Counted from the stretch's first letter, positions 25,391 to 33,692 are shown. The stretch is DNA of 64,000 nt from Pseudomonas capsici (GCF_017165765.1 NZ_JAFGZD010000014.1:62001-126000), one strand, 5' to 3'. The notes: generated from the letters alone by a model not told the origin. Numbers and translations: made by a program.

Positions 25391-25444
25391 GTGGGAGGCA
25401 GCTTGCTGGCGACAACGGTGAAGTCGCCAGCAAGCTGCCTCCAC
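25391..25444. repeat. Long near-perfect palindrome (second REP family)
   Basis: Arms of 22-23 bases: GTGGGAGGCAGCTTGCTGGC GAC at 25391-25413 and the inverted copy at 25423-25444, differing by one missing C, with a nine-base loop. The sequence is unlike the GAATTCATTCGCGA family next to it. Such GGCAGCTTGCTGGCGA elements are frequent extragenic repeats in Pseudomonas. It sits between two convergent genes. Confidence 0.8.
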
Positions 25445-25475
25445 AGTCTGAACTGCCCCCTACAGCGAACTCATG

Positions 25476-25763
25476 TCAGGCGCGGGCCTTCTCGATCAAC
25501 TCGATGTAATCCTCGGCATTGCGCTGATCCTTGATCAGGGCGACGAAATCGTTGCCTTGCTCATCCTTGCCATCCAGGTCGTAACCGGCTTCCTTGAAGA
25601 ACACCAGGAAACGTTCGAAGTCATCGATCCGCAGACCACGGTAGGCCTTGATCAGTTTGTGCAGCGACGGCGAGGTGGCATCGTACGGCTCGAAGTCGAG
25701 GAACAGTCTGATCTGCTCGTCGCCGATCTCGTCCCCAATCACCTGCTTCTTATCTTTACGCAT
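25476..25763 (-). CDS. PA4642-family conserved small protein
   Basis: 95 residues, acidic: MRKDKKQVIGDEIGDEQIRL, then YDATSPSLHKLIKAYRGLR and DFERFLVFFKEAGYDLDGKD. It matches a conserved Pseudomonas family found at this position between mqo and hpt. Predicted helical and cytoplasmic, with no catalytic motif. Function unknown. Confidence 0.85.
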   Translation of the reverse strand: MRKDKKQVIGDEIGDEQIRLFLDFEPYDATSPSLHKLIKAYRGLRIDDFERFLVFFKEAGYDLDGKDEQGNDFVALIKDQRNAEDYIELIEKARA

Positions 25764-25829
25764 TGCGGGCTCCAGCTGGTCGCATACACTTTCACGGGCG
25801 GGCAGTTTACCCTTGTGCGTGCGCGCTGC

Positions 25830-26321
25830 TCAACGCGTGCGTAGCACCGCAGTATGCAGGTCGGCCCAGACATGGCCGTTGGCATAGACAAGAAACTGGC
25901 AATACACCTTTTCATTGCGCAACAGGTCCACCACGGCCCGGTACTGGTTGACCGGGTAATAGAGCGTCAGGGTCCGGGACGGCTCATCGTAGGTCGGCTT
26001 TTTCAGGCTCTTGCTTTCGGCGTCGAAGTGAATGATCACTTTGGAAATGGTCGCGCCCTTGTTCAGCGGCTTGCCCTTGAGGCGCAGCAGCGTCGGCGAG
26101 GTAATGGGGATCGGCTGCTGGCTGGACTGGCGCTGGTTGCCAATCACCACCGAATATTCGGTTATCTGCAACAACTGCTGCTGTTCGGGCGCACCGGCGC
26201 GCAGGTTCAGATCGTCGGGAGGCAGGTACTGGCCATGCATGGGCTCAGCGTAAGCCGGTGCAAGCGATACCAGACCGCTGAACGCCATCAACGCAATGAC
26301 GCCGGAAATCGATAATTTCAT
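25830..26321 (-). CDS. Hypothetical periplasmic protein, 163 aa
   Basis: Start ATG 26321 has GGAAG six bases upstream and a clean signal peptide MKLSISGVIALMAFSGLVSL cleaved near AYA-EPM; the extension to 26405 would bury the signal. The mature domain contains LPPDDLNLRAG, IHFDAESKSLKKPTYDEPSR and LTLYYPVNQY, a beta-rich pattern conserved at this locus in Pseudomonas. No named domain recognised. It ends about 66 bp from the PA4642-type gene on the same strand. Confidence 0.8.
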   Translation of the reverse strand: MKLSISGVIALMAFSGLVSLAPAYAEPMHGQYLPPDDLNLRAGAPEQQQLLQITEYSVVIGNQRQSSQQPIPITSPTLLRLKGKPLNKGATISKVIIHFDAESKSLKKPTYDEPSRTLTLYYPVNQYRAVVDLLRNEKVYCQFLVYANGHVWADLHTAVLRTR

Positions 26322-26405
26322 TCGGAACTTCCCTGAGAAACCCGCAATCATTCCTGTGCCACAGCGCAGGAATGCCCCTGGAGGCATTCCCGGCGCGACG
26401 ATCAA

Positions 26406-26963
26406 TTACATGCCCTTGACCGCATAGATCCCGGCAGCATTACGCCAGTAACCCTTATAGTCCATGCCGTAACCGAAGATATAACGGTCCACGCATGGCA
26501 GGCCAACGAAATCGGCCTTGAGGTCAGGACGGGCCTTGCGGTCGTGGTCCTTGTCGATCAATACCGCCGTGTGCACCGCACGAGCGCCGGCATGGCGACA
26601 GAAGTCGATGATGGCGCCCAGGGTATGACCTTCGTCGAGAATGTCGTCGATGATCAGCACGTCACGGTCGATGAACGAGACTTCCGGCTTGGCCTTCCAG
26701 AACAGGTCGCCGCCGGTGGTTTCGTTGCGATAGCGGGTCGCGTGCAGGTAAGACGCTTCCAGCGGGAATTTCAGATGGGTCAGCAGTTTGCCCGAGAAGA
26801 TCAGGCCGCCATTCATCACACAGAAAACGACAGGATTGCGGTCGGCCAGTTCAGCGTTGATCTGCGCTCCGACGCGAGCGATGGCAGCATCGACTTCAGC
26901 CTCGGTGTAGAGGCAATCGGCCTCGCGCATGATTTGACGGATATGCTCGAGATCAGCGGACAT
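26406..26963 (-). CDS. hpt: Hypoxanthine-guanine phosphoribosyltransferase
   Basis: 185 residues from ATG 26963 (MSADLEHIRQIM); the longer frame from 27020 is not needed. PRPP-binding motif VLIIDDILDEGHTL (about residue 100) and VFCVMNGGLIFSG in the N-terminal half are diagnostic. It salvages hypoxanthine and guanine with PRPP to IMP and GMP. Divergent from upp, placing purine and pyrimidine salvage side by side. Confidence 0.94.
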   Translation of the reverse strand: MSADLEHIRQIMREADCLYTEAEVDAAIARVGAQINAELADRNPVVFCVMNGGLIFSGKLLTHLKFPLEASYLHATRYRNETTGGDLFWKAKPEVSFIDRDVLIIDDILDEGHTLGAIIDFCRHAGARAVHTAVLIDKDHDRKARPDLKADFVGLPCVDRYIFGYGMDYKGYWRNAAGIYAVKGM

Positions 26964-27172
26964 GAAGCTCTCCAGATGGGCAGTTTGAGAAAAGCGGGCA
27001 AAGGTACGCATCCCGTTCATTCAGGGCAAGCGATTATGGACTAACGTTGCGAGTGGTGCTCAAAGGCAAGGATTTATACCCTTGTTTGACGATACTGCAT
27101 GCGCCTTAAGACAGTGACAGCTGAATAGATTAATCTAGGCCGTTTTTTTGCCCCCTGCTGGAGCCTTTTCTT

Positions 27173-27811
27173 ATGCCCATTCGTGAAATCCGTCATCCGC
27201 TGATCCGCCACAAGCTCGGTCTGATGCGCCGCGCTGACATCAGCACCAAGAATTTCCGTGAGCTGGCACAGGAAGTCGGCGCACTGCTTACTTATGAAGC
27301 CACCTCGGACCTGCCGCTGGAAAGCTACGACATCGAAGGCTGGTGCGGAACCGTACAGGTCGAGAAGATCGCAGGCAAGAAAATCACCGTCGTGCCGATC
27401 CTGCGCGCCGGCATCGGCATGCTCGACGGCGTGCTGAGCCTGATTCCGGGTGCCAAGGTCAGTGCCGTGGGCCTGGCCCGCAACGAAGAAACCCTGGAAG
27501 CCCACACCTACCTGGAAAAACTGGTCCCGGAAATCGACGAGCGTCTGGCGATGATCATCGACCCGATGCTGGCCACCGGCGGCTCGATGATCGCAACCAT
27601 CGACCTGCTCAAGAAAGCCGGCTGCAAGGAAATCCGCGCCATGGTGCTGGTGGCCGCTCCAGAAGGTATCGCTGCCGTGGAGAAATCCCACCCGGACGTG
27701 ATCATCTACACCGCCTCCATCGATCAGCACCTGAACGAGCATGGCTACATCATCCCGGGTCTGGGTGATGCCGGTGACAAGATTTTCGGCACCAAGCAAA
27801 AGGACGCGTAA
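27173..27811 (+). CDS. upp: Uracil phosphoribosyltransferase
   Basis: 212 residues. PRPP loop DPMLATGGSMIATIDLL and the uracil-binding C-terminal YIIPGLGDAGDKIFGT are intact, as is KITVVPILRAGIGMLDGVL. Converts uracil and PRPP to UMP. Followed after 4 bp by the uracil permease gene, with which it forms a salvage operon. Confidence 0.97.
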   Translation: MPIREIRHPLIRHKLGLMRRADISTKNFRELAQEVGALLTYEATSDLPLESYDIEGWCGTVQVEKIAGKKITVVPILRAGIGMLDGVLSLIPGAKVSAVGLARNEETLEAHTYLEKLVPEIDERLAMIIDPMLATGGSMIATIDLLKKAGCKEIRAMVLVAAPEGIAAVEKSHPDVIIYTASIDQHLNEHGYIIPGLGDAGDKIFGTKQKDA

Positions 27812-27815
27812 TTCG

Positions 27816-29081
27816 ATGAAGCAGTCCGAATTCAACGATCCACTGTGGCGCACGGTACTTTCCGGCGCGCAAATGCTGTTCGTGGCCTTTGGTGCCCTGG
27901 TGCTGATGCCGCTCATTACCGGCCTGGATCCCAACGTGGCGCTGTTCACTGCGGGGCTGGGCACGCTGCTGTTCCAGATGGTTACGGGTCGTCAGGTGCC
28001 GGTCTTCCTGGCATCGAGCTTTGCCTTCATTACACCGATCATTCTCGCCAAGGGCCAGTTCGGCCTGGCCGCGACCATGGGCGGCGTGATGGCAGCGGGC
28101 TTCGTCTACACCTTCCTGGGCCTGGCCGTGAAGATCAAGGGCACAGGCTTTATCGACCGCCTGCTGCCGCCGGTGGTTATCGGTCCGGTGGTCATCTCCA
28201 TCGGTCTGGCCATGGCGCCGATTGCCGCCAACATGGCGATGGGCAAGTCAGGTGACGGTGCCGAGCTGATACCTTACAAGACCGCCATGATGATCTCGAT
28301 GCCAGCCCTGCTGACCACCCTGATCGTGGCCGTGTTCGGCAAAGGCATTTTCCGGCTGGTGCCGATCATTTCCGGCGTGCTGGTGGGCTTTGCGCTGTCG
28401 TTCTACTTTGGCGTGGTAGACACCGCGAAAATTGCCGCAGCACCCTGGCTGGCCCTGCCGCACTTCACGGCACCGGAGTTCAACTGGCAGGCCATCCTGT
28501 TCATTGTCCCGGTGGCACTGGCTCCGGCCATCGAGCATATCGGTGGCGTGATCGCAGTCGGCAGCGTGACCGGGCGCGACTACCTGAAAAAACCGGGCCT
28601 GCATCGCACCCTGTTCGGTGACGGTATCGCGACCACCGCAGCCGGCCTGTTCGGTGGCCCGCCCAACACCACCTACGCCGAAGTAACGGGCGCGGTAATG
28701 CTGACCAAGAACTACAACCCGGCCATCATGACCTGGGCTTCGGTCTTCGCCATTGTCCTGGCCTTTATCGGCAAGTTCGGTGCGCTGCTGCAGAGCATTC
28801 CCGTACCGGTCATGGGCGGGATTCTGTGCCTGCTGTTCGGCTCGATTGCTGCGGTGGGGATGAACACCCTGATTCGGCACAAGGTCGATCTGGCCGAAGC
28901 CCGTAACCTGGTGATTGTTTCGGTGACCCTGGTGTTCGGTATCGGCGGCGTGCTGATCGGCACCGGCAACGGCCCCGATGACTTCGGCCTCAAGGGCATC
29001 GCCCTGTGCGCCATTACCGCCATCGCCCTGAACCTGATCCTGCCGGGCAATGACAGCTGGAAGAACAAGCAACTGCCATAA
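27816..29081 (+). CDS. uraA: Uracil permease (NCS2 family)
   Basis: 421 residues from ATG 27816. About 14 hydrophobic segments and the NCS2 signatures ALAPAIEHIGGVIAVG (conserved Glu of the substrate site) and FGGPPNTTYAEVTGAV. Proton-coupled uracil uptake through the inner membrane, matching upp just upstream. The C-terminus is followed by a REP hairpin that may end the transcript. Confidence 0.95.
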   Translation: MKQSEFNDPLWRTVLSGAQMLFVAFGALVLMPLITGLDPNVALFTAGLGTLLFQMVTGRQVPVFLASSFAFITPIILAKGQFGLAATMGGVMAAGFVYTFLGLAVKIKGTGFIDRLLPPVVIGPVVISIGLAMAPIAANMAMGKSGDGAELIPYKTAMMISMPALLTTLIVAVFGKGIFRLVPIISGVLVGFALSFYFGVVDTAKIAAAPWLALPHFTAPEFNWQAILFIVPVALAPAIEHIGGVIAVGSVTGRDYLKKPGLHRTLFGDGIATTAAGLFGGPPNTTYAEVTGAVMLTKNYNPAIMTWASVFAIVLAFIGKFGALLQSIPVPVMGGILCLLFGSIAAVGMNTLIRHKVDLAEARNLVIVSVTLVFGIGGVLIGTGNGPDDFGLKGIALCAITAIALNLILPGNDSWKNKQLP

Positions 29082-29092
29082 AACGCCGGTAG

Positions 29093-29129
29093 GCGGATTC
29101 ATTCGCGATACTTTCGCGAATGAATTCGC
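29093..29129. repeat. REP hairpin between uraA and hemH
   Basis: Arms GCGGATTCATTCGCGA (29093-29108) and TCGCGAATGAATTCGC (29114-29129), one mismatch, five-base loop. Lies between two convergent genes and ends 13 bp from the hemH stop. Confidence 0.8.
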
Positions 29130-29141
29130 TGCCACACGGGC

Positions 29142-30167
29142 TCACTGCATCGGCTGGGCTTTTTCACACAACCGGTTCAAGGCCCTGGCCCAGTTCGGGT
29201 CGTCATTCAGGCAAGGCACCAGCACCAGTTCCTCGCCGCCCGCCTCCTTGAACTGCTCCGCTCCACGATCCCCGATCTCTTCCAGCGTCTCGATGCAGTC
29301 GGCCACGAAGGCCGGGCACATCACCAGCAGCTTCTTCACGCCCTGGGCTGCCAGTTCATCAAGACGCGCTTCCGTATAGGGTTCGATCCACTTGGCACGC
29401 CCAAGACGCGACTGGAACGACACCGACCATTTGCCGTCAGGAATGCCCATGCGCTGGGCAAAGGCTGCTGCCGAGCGTATGCATTGCGCGCGATAGCAGG
29501 TGGCGACAACCTCCGGCGGTGCGGTCATGCAGCAGTTTTCATTCTTGAAACAGTGATTGCCGGTCGGGTCGAGCTTGGTCAGGTGCCTTTCCGGCAGGCC
29601 ATGAAAACTCAACAGCAGGTGATCGTGAGGCTGTTGCAAATGCGGGCGAACGTTTTCCACCAGGGCATCGAGGTACTCGTCCTGATCGTAGAAAGGTTTG
29701 AGCAGCGAAAACTCCATAGTCAGCGCTTTGGCCCGCACCACACGCCTGGCCTCCTCTATCACCGTGGTCACGGTGCTGTCGGCGAACTGTGGATAAAGCG
29801 GAGCAAGCGTCACCTTTCTGATGCCCTGCCCTGCCAGACGCGTCAGCACCGTTTCGATGGAGGGCTCGCCATAACGCATCGCAAGTTCAACCGGCCCCTG
29901 CGTCCACTCCTTCTTCATGGCTTCCTGCAAGCGCTTGCTCAGCACCACCAGCGGCGAGCCTTCATCCCACCAGATGGACGCATAGGCATGCGCCGACTGT
30001 TCGGGACGCTTGATCAGGATCAGCGAGACCAGCAGCCTGCGAACCGGCCACGGCAAATCGATGACGTAAGGGTCCATCAGAAACTGATTGAGATACCGGC
30101 GGACGTCCGGCACTGCCGTGGAAGCAGGCGAACCCAGATTGACCAGCAACAGCGCGTGATCGGTCAT
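29142..30167 (-). CDS. hemH: Ferrochelatase
   Basis: 341 residues from ATG 30167 (MTDHALLLVNLGSPAS). Active-site His is in LLSFHGLPERH and the second conserved block is CPAFVADCIETLEEI. Inserts Fe2+ into protoporphyrin IX, the last step of haem synthesis. Lies 22 bp after the TIGR01777 gene on the same strand. Its location beside a photolyase/light-responsive locus fits protection against photosensitising porphyrins (inference). Confidence 0.96.
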   Translation of the reverse strand: MTDHALLLVNLGSPASTAVPDVRRYLNQFLMDPYVIDLPWPVRRLLVSLILIKRPEQSAHAYASIWWDEGSPLVVLSKRLQEAMKKEWTQGPVELAMRYGEPSIETVLTRLAGQGIRKVTLAPLYPQFADSTVTTVIEEARRVVRAKALTMEFSLLKPFYDQDEYLDALVENVRPHLQQPHDHLLLSFHGLPERHLTKLDPTGNHCFKNENCCMTAPPEVVATCYRAQCIRSAAAFAQRMGIPDGKWSVSFQSRLGRAKWIEPYTEARLDELAAQGVKKLLVMCPAFVADCIETLEEIGDRGAEQFKEAGGEELVLVPCLNDDPNWARALNRLCEKAQPMQ

Positions 30168-30189
30168 GCAACATCCTATTTCAATGGCT

Positions 30190-31092
30190 TCAGTGGCGGC
30201 CCGAAAATTCACTCAGGGCAGCGCGCAGATCAGTAAATCGGAAGGTAAAACCTGCTTCCAGCAAACGTGCCGGTCTGGCACGCTGGCCACCCAGCAGCAA
30301 CACGGACAACTCACCCAGCGCCACACGCAATACCAGCCCCGGCAAAGGCATGAAGGCGGGCCGACGCAGGACACCCGCCAGCGTCCTGGCAAACTCACGA
30401 TTACGCACCGGCGAGGGCGCGCAGAGATTATAAGGACCTCGGGCATCGCGACGGTTCAACAGAAAATCAATCGCCGCGATTTGATCGTCGATATGAATCC
30501 AGGGCATCCATTGCCGACCATTGCCGATCGGGCCACCCAGCCCCAGTTTGAAAGGCAACAATAAGCGCTGCACAAAACCGCCCTGATTCGACACCACAAG
30601 ACCGGTACGTATCAGCACCACACGAATGCCCAAGGCTTCGGCACGCTGAGCGGTTTCCTCCCATGCGCTGCAAAGCTGGCTGGCAAAGTCTTCCTTGATC
30701 GGTCGTGAGCTTTCATCAAGTTCGTGCTCAGCCGAATCGCCATACCAGCCGACCGCAGAACCGGAAATCAGCACTTCGGGCTTTTGCTGCCGCCCCTCCA
30801 GCCAGGCCAGCAGCTGCTCGGTCAGGCCGATACGGCTGCTCCACAGCAGTAACCGGCGCTTGCGCGTCCAGGGTCGGTCGGCTATCGGGGCACCCGCGAG
30901 GTTGATGACGGCATCGATGGAGTGCTCGTTCAGTTCTTCCAGACGGGCGATGCCACGCACCGACGGGCCACAGAGTTCAGCCACTTCAGCAGGCCGACGA
31001 CTCCAGACCGTCAATTGATGACCTTGCGCAGACCAGAGTCGGCAGAGCGCTCGTCCGATCAAACCTGTACCGCCGGTCAGCAATATGTGCAT
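30190..31092 (-). CDS. TIGR01777-family epimerase-like protein (atypical SDR)
   Basis: 300 residues: NAD(P)-binding HILLTGGTGLIGRALCRLW at the N-terminus, VINLAGAPIADRPWT, LISGSAVGWYGD, and C-terminal PLPGLVLRVALGELSVLLLG, all typical of TIGR01777 (YfcH). Activity unknown. Probably co-transcribed with hemH. Its promoter shares the 300-bp region with the divergent FAD-oxidoreductase gene. Confidence 0.93.
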   Translation of the reverse strand: MHILLTGGTGLIGRALCRLWSAQGHQLTVWSRRPAEVAELCGPSVRGIARLEELNEHSIDAVINLAGAPIADRPWTRKRRLLLWSSRIGLTEQLLAWLEGRQQKPEVLISGSAVGWYGDSAEHELDESSRPIKEDFASQLCSAWEETAQRAEALGIRVVLIRTGLVVSNQGGFVQRLLLPFKLGLGGPIGNGRQWMPWIHIDDQIAAIDFLLNRRDARGPYNLCAPSPVRNREFARTLAGVLRRPAFMPLPGLVLRVALGELSVLLLGGQRARPARLLEAGFTFRFTDLRAALSEFSGRH

Positions 31093-31394
31093 GGCAGGTT
31101 ACCTCGCGTGGCGTTCGTGGCAATTGAGTAGTCTATTTTTTACGGGTCTGGCTTATCCGCAAAAGCACAAACCTTTGCTGAACCATAGGCCACACCTGAA
31201 TGAATCGGAGCTTTACTACCCAGCCGGGTAGTTGGCCCATTGTCTACAGGCAACAGACTGACCGTCGTGAAGCGCAAGGGTTGCAGTTGACTATAAGCAG
31301 TAAAATCGAGAACGACTGCAAGTTATACCAAAAACGGAGATTGTACAGGTTTTAACTACGGCGTAGTCTGTGCAGACAAGGTAACGAGGCCCCT
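31093..31394. promoter_or_regulatory. Divergent promoter region, TIGR01777-hemH versus FAD oxidoreductase
   Basis: 302 bp with two clear elements: a perfect 7-base inverted repeat ACTACCC-AGCC-GGGTAGT at 31215-31232 and a degenerate copy of the PplR-type site at 31324-31347 (listed separately). A TTGACT at 31287-31292 has no good -10 partner. Both transcripts start from this region. Confidence 0.6.
31324..31347. promoter_or_regulatory. Degenerate PplR-type operator before FAD-oxidoreductase gene
   Basis: TATACC (31324-31329), 12 bases, TGTACA (31342-31347). The recalled PplR1 consensus is T(G/A)TACA-N12-TGTA(C/T)A; this site has one mismatch (last base of the first half). It lies 48 bp before the ATG, a plausible place for repression. 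Confidence 0.55.
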
Positions 31395-32381
31395 ATGACT
31401 GTACCTATCGCAATCATCGGTACCGGTATCGCCGGACTCTCTGCTGCCCAGGCACTCAAGGCTGCCGGGCACGACGTACATCTTTTCGACAAAAGCCGCG
31501 GCAGCGGCGGAAGAATGTCCAGCAAGCGAAGTGAGGCAGGCTCTCTGGACATGGGCGCGCAGTATTTCACTGCCCGCGATCGCCGTTTCGTGGCGGCCGT
31601 CAATCAGTGGCAAGCCAAAGGCCATGTGGCCGAATGGACTCCTTCGCTGTACAACTTCCATGGCGGCAGACTCAGCCCGTCTCCTGACGAGCAGGTACGC
31701 TGGGTCGGCACCCCGGGCATGAGCGCCATTACCCGGGCCCTTCTGGGCGACCTGCCGGTGACATTCTCGTGCCGCATCACCGAAGTCTTCCGCGGTGAAG
31801 AGCACTGGAACCTGCAAGACGCCGAAGGCAATAACCACGGCCCTTTCAGCCATGTGGTCATCGCCATACCGGCACCTCAGGCAGCGACTATGCTGGCGGC
31901 GGCACCGAAACTGGCCAGCGTGGTGACCGGTGTGAAAATGGACCCGACCTGGGCGGTTGCCCTGGCCTTCTCCGCCCCGCTGCAAACCCCGATGCAAGGC
32001 TGTTTCGTTCAGGACAGCCCGCTGGACTGGCTGGCCCGCAATCGCAGCAAACCGCAACGTGACGACACTCTGGACACCTGGGTTCTGCATGCCTCCAGCA
32101 ATTGGAGCAGGCAGCATCTGGACATGCCCAAGGAACAGGTCATCGAGCATCTGCATGGCGCATTTGCCGAGCTGATCAACTGCCCGATGCCGGCTCCTGT
32201 CTTCAGCCAGGCGCACCGCTGGCTGTATGCACGGCCAGCCGGCTCCCACGAATGGGGCGCACTATCCGATGCCGATCTGGGCATTTACGTCTGTGGCGAC
32301 TGGTGCCTGTCCGGCCGCGTCGAAGGCGCATGGCTCAGCGGCCAGGAAGCCGCGCGTCGTCTGCTCGAACACCTCAAGTGA
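31395..32381 (+). CDS. NAD(P)/FAD-dependent oxidoreductase (renalase/amine-oxidase-like)
   Basis: 328 residues. FAD-binding Rossmann motif IAIIGTGIAGLSAAQALKAA, then LFDKSRGSGGRMSSKR and LDMGAQYFTARD, and a C-terminal second FAD contact (GIYVCGDWCLSGRVEGAWLS). This pattern is that of the small amine-oxidase/renalase-like flavoproteins. Substrate unknown. The gene overlaps the downstream TIGR02450 gene by 4 bases and lies under a possible PplR-type operator, so it may be light-induced. Confidence 0.9.
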   Translation: MTVPIAIIGTGIAGLSAAQALKAAGHDVHLFDKSRGSGGRMSSKRSEAGSLDMGAQYFTARDRRFVAAVNQWQAKGHVAEWTPSLYNFHGGRLSPSPDEQVRWVGTPGMSAITRALLGDLPVTFSCRITEVFRGEEHWNLQDAEGNNHGPFSHVVIAIPAPQAATMLAAAPKLASVVTGVKMDPTWAVALAFSAPLQTPMQGCFVQDSPLDWLARNRSKPQRDDTLDTWVLHASSNWSRQHLDMPKEQVIEHLHGAFAELINCPMPAPVFSQAHRWLYARPAGSHEWGALSDADLGIYVCGDWCLSGRVEGAWLSGQEAARRLLEHLK

Positions 32382-32593
32382 ATACCATCAATCCCCGCAA
32401 ACTGCTGCTGTCGAAATGGACCGCAGCAGTACCGCTCAACCGCGAAAAACACTTTCTGGTGACCGAACTGTTCAAGGACGAAGAAGGCACGGTGCTGGAG
32501 ATTGAACTGCAGGCCGTGATGACTCACCGCAGCGAACGTCTGCCGTGGCAGGTCCTACAGAATTCCGAGGTGTGGCGGATGGGCTGGAAGTGA
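32378..32593 (+). CDS. TIGR02450-family Trp-rich small protein
   Basis: 71 residues with GTG start at 32378 overlapping the flavoprotein stop (GTGA). INPRKLLLSKWTAAVPLNRE, KHFLVTEL and a C-terminal RLPWQVLQNSEVWRMGWK match the TIGR02450 family with its conserved tryptophans. Function unknown; often adjacent to photolyase genes. Confidence 0.9.
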   Translation: MNTINPRKLLLSKWTAAVPLNREKHFLVTELFKDEEGTVLEIELQAVMTHRSERLPWQVLQNSEVWRMGWK

Positions 32594-32632
32594 GCAGGCC
32601 CGTTTTCTGAGCCGATGCCGCCCGCGAATTCT

Positions 32633-32656
32633 TGTACAAAGAATTTGACTTGTACA
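32633..32656. promoter_or_regulatory. PplR-type operator 1
   Basis: TGTACA (32633-32638), exactly 12 bases, TGTACA (32651-32656). A perfect match to the recalled PplR1 consensus. Its right half directly follows the -35 hexamer, so binding would block RNA polymerase. Confidence 0.85.
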
Positions 32657-32672
32657 GCTACAAACCTATGAT
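32645..32672 (+). promoter_or_regulatory. Sigma70 promoter of the light-responsive operon
   Basis: -35 TTGACT (32645-32650), 16-bp spacer, -10 TATGAT (32667-32672): five of six matches in each hexamer. Operator 1 overlaps the -35 and spacer, and operator 2 lies just downstream of the likely start of transcription. Confidence 0.8.
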
Positions 32673-32681
32673 GAGACAAGT

Positions 32682-32705
32682 TGTACAGACTTACTGATCT
32701 GTACA
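32682..32705. promoter_or_regulatory. PplR-type operator 2
   Basis: TGTACA (32682-32687), exactly 12 bases, TGTACA (32700-32705). Second perfect copy, placed downstream of the -10 and before the AGAGG ribosome site of the first gene. Confidence 0.85.
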
Positions 32706-32726
32706 AGTCTTGCGTAGAGGTTTGTG

Positions 32727-33689
32727 ATGTCAGCGCCTGTGATCGATAAACCAAAACTGGGAATCAGCGCCTGCCTGCTGGGTGCAGAGGTACGCTTCAA
32801 TGGCGGCCATAAAGAATCCCGCCTGTGCACCCAGGCGCTGGGGACATATTTCGATTTCGTTCCGGCCTGCCCGGAAGTCGCCATCGGCATGGGCATTCCA
32901 CGCGAGCCGATAAGGCTGGTGGGCGACCCGGTAAATCCCCAGGCAGTCGGTACCGTCAACAGCGATCTGAACGTTACCCGGGCCCTGGCCGACTACGGGC
33001 TGCACATGGCCAACGAGATGGATGATATCTGTGGCTACATTTTCATGCAGAAGTCACCGTCCTGCGGCCTGGAGCGGGTCAAGGTCTATCGCGAGAATGG
33101 TGCCCCGGTGGATGGCGGCGGACGCGGTATCTATGCCCAGGCCTTCTGTGCCAGTAACCCCGACCTACCGGTCGAAGAAGACGGCAGGCTCAACGACGCG
33201 GTGCTGCTGGAAAACTTCGTGACCCGGGTATTCGCCTACGCCGCCTGGCAAAAGCTGCTCAAGGAGGGCGTGACCCGCCGGGCCTTGAGCGAATTCCATT
33301 CGCGCTACAAATATCAGCTCATGGCCAGCAACCCTCAGCAATACAAGGTGCTGGGCAACATGCTGGGCAGCATGGGCCGCAGCGATCCCAACGAGATTGC
33401 CCCACGCTATTTCAGCCAACTGATGGCGGCACTGAAAAAATGCGCCACCCGCCGCACTCATACCAATGTGCTGCAGCACCTGAGCGGCTACCTCAAAAAC
33501 CACCTCGATACCGAGGACAAGCAGGAAATCCAGCGCCTGATCACTCAATACCATCAGGGCATCGTGCCCCTGATCGTGCCGCTGACCCTGCTCAAGCACC
33601 ACTTTCGCCAACATCCCGATCCGTATATCGCGCTGCAGGTTTACATGCAGCCGCATCCGGAAAACCTGAGCCTGCGAAATGCGATCTGA
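32727..33689 (+). CDS. DUF523 and DUF1722 domain protein (YbgA-type)
   Basis: 320 residues from ATG 32727 (AGAGG six bases upstream; GTG 32724 also in frame). N-terminal DUF523: LGISACLLGAEVRFNGGHK, FVPACPEVAIGMGIPREP, FMQKSPSCGLERVKVY, with conserved Cys that suggest a metal or iron-sulfur site. C-terminal DUF1722 from about residue 190 (FHSRYKYQLMASNPQQYKVL). Two-domain YbgA proteins sit next to photolyase genes in many bacteria, including E. coli. Recent work ties DUF523 to tRNA or thiouracil chemistry, but I would not assign an activity here. Confidence 0.93.
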   Translation: MSAPVIDKPKLGISACLLGAEVRFNGGHKESRLCTQALGTYFDFVPACPEVAIGMGIPREPIRLVGDPVNPQAVGTVNSDLNVTRALADYGLHMANEMDDICGYIFMQKSPSCGLERVKVYRENGAPVDGGGRGIYAQAFCASNPDLPVEEDGRLNDAVLLENFVTRVFAYAAWQKLLKEGVTRRALSEFHSRYKYQLMASNPQQYKVLGNMLGSMGRSDPNEIAPRYFSQLMAALKKCATRRTHTNVLQHLSGYLKNHLDTEDKQEIQRLITQYHQGIVPLIVPLTLLKHHFRQHPDPYIALQVYMQPHPENLSLRNAI

Positions 33690-33692
33690 ACC

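Noticed and set aside
25325..25475. CRISPR-like repetition between the permease and PA4642-type genes
   Set aside because: Two different palindromes rather than regularly spaced direct repeats with spacers; these are REP elements.
31287..31292. TTGACT as the -35 of the flavoprotein promoter
   Set aside because: No acceptable -10 hexamer at 15-19 bp spacing.
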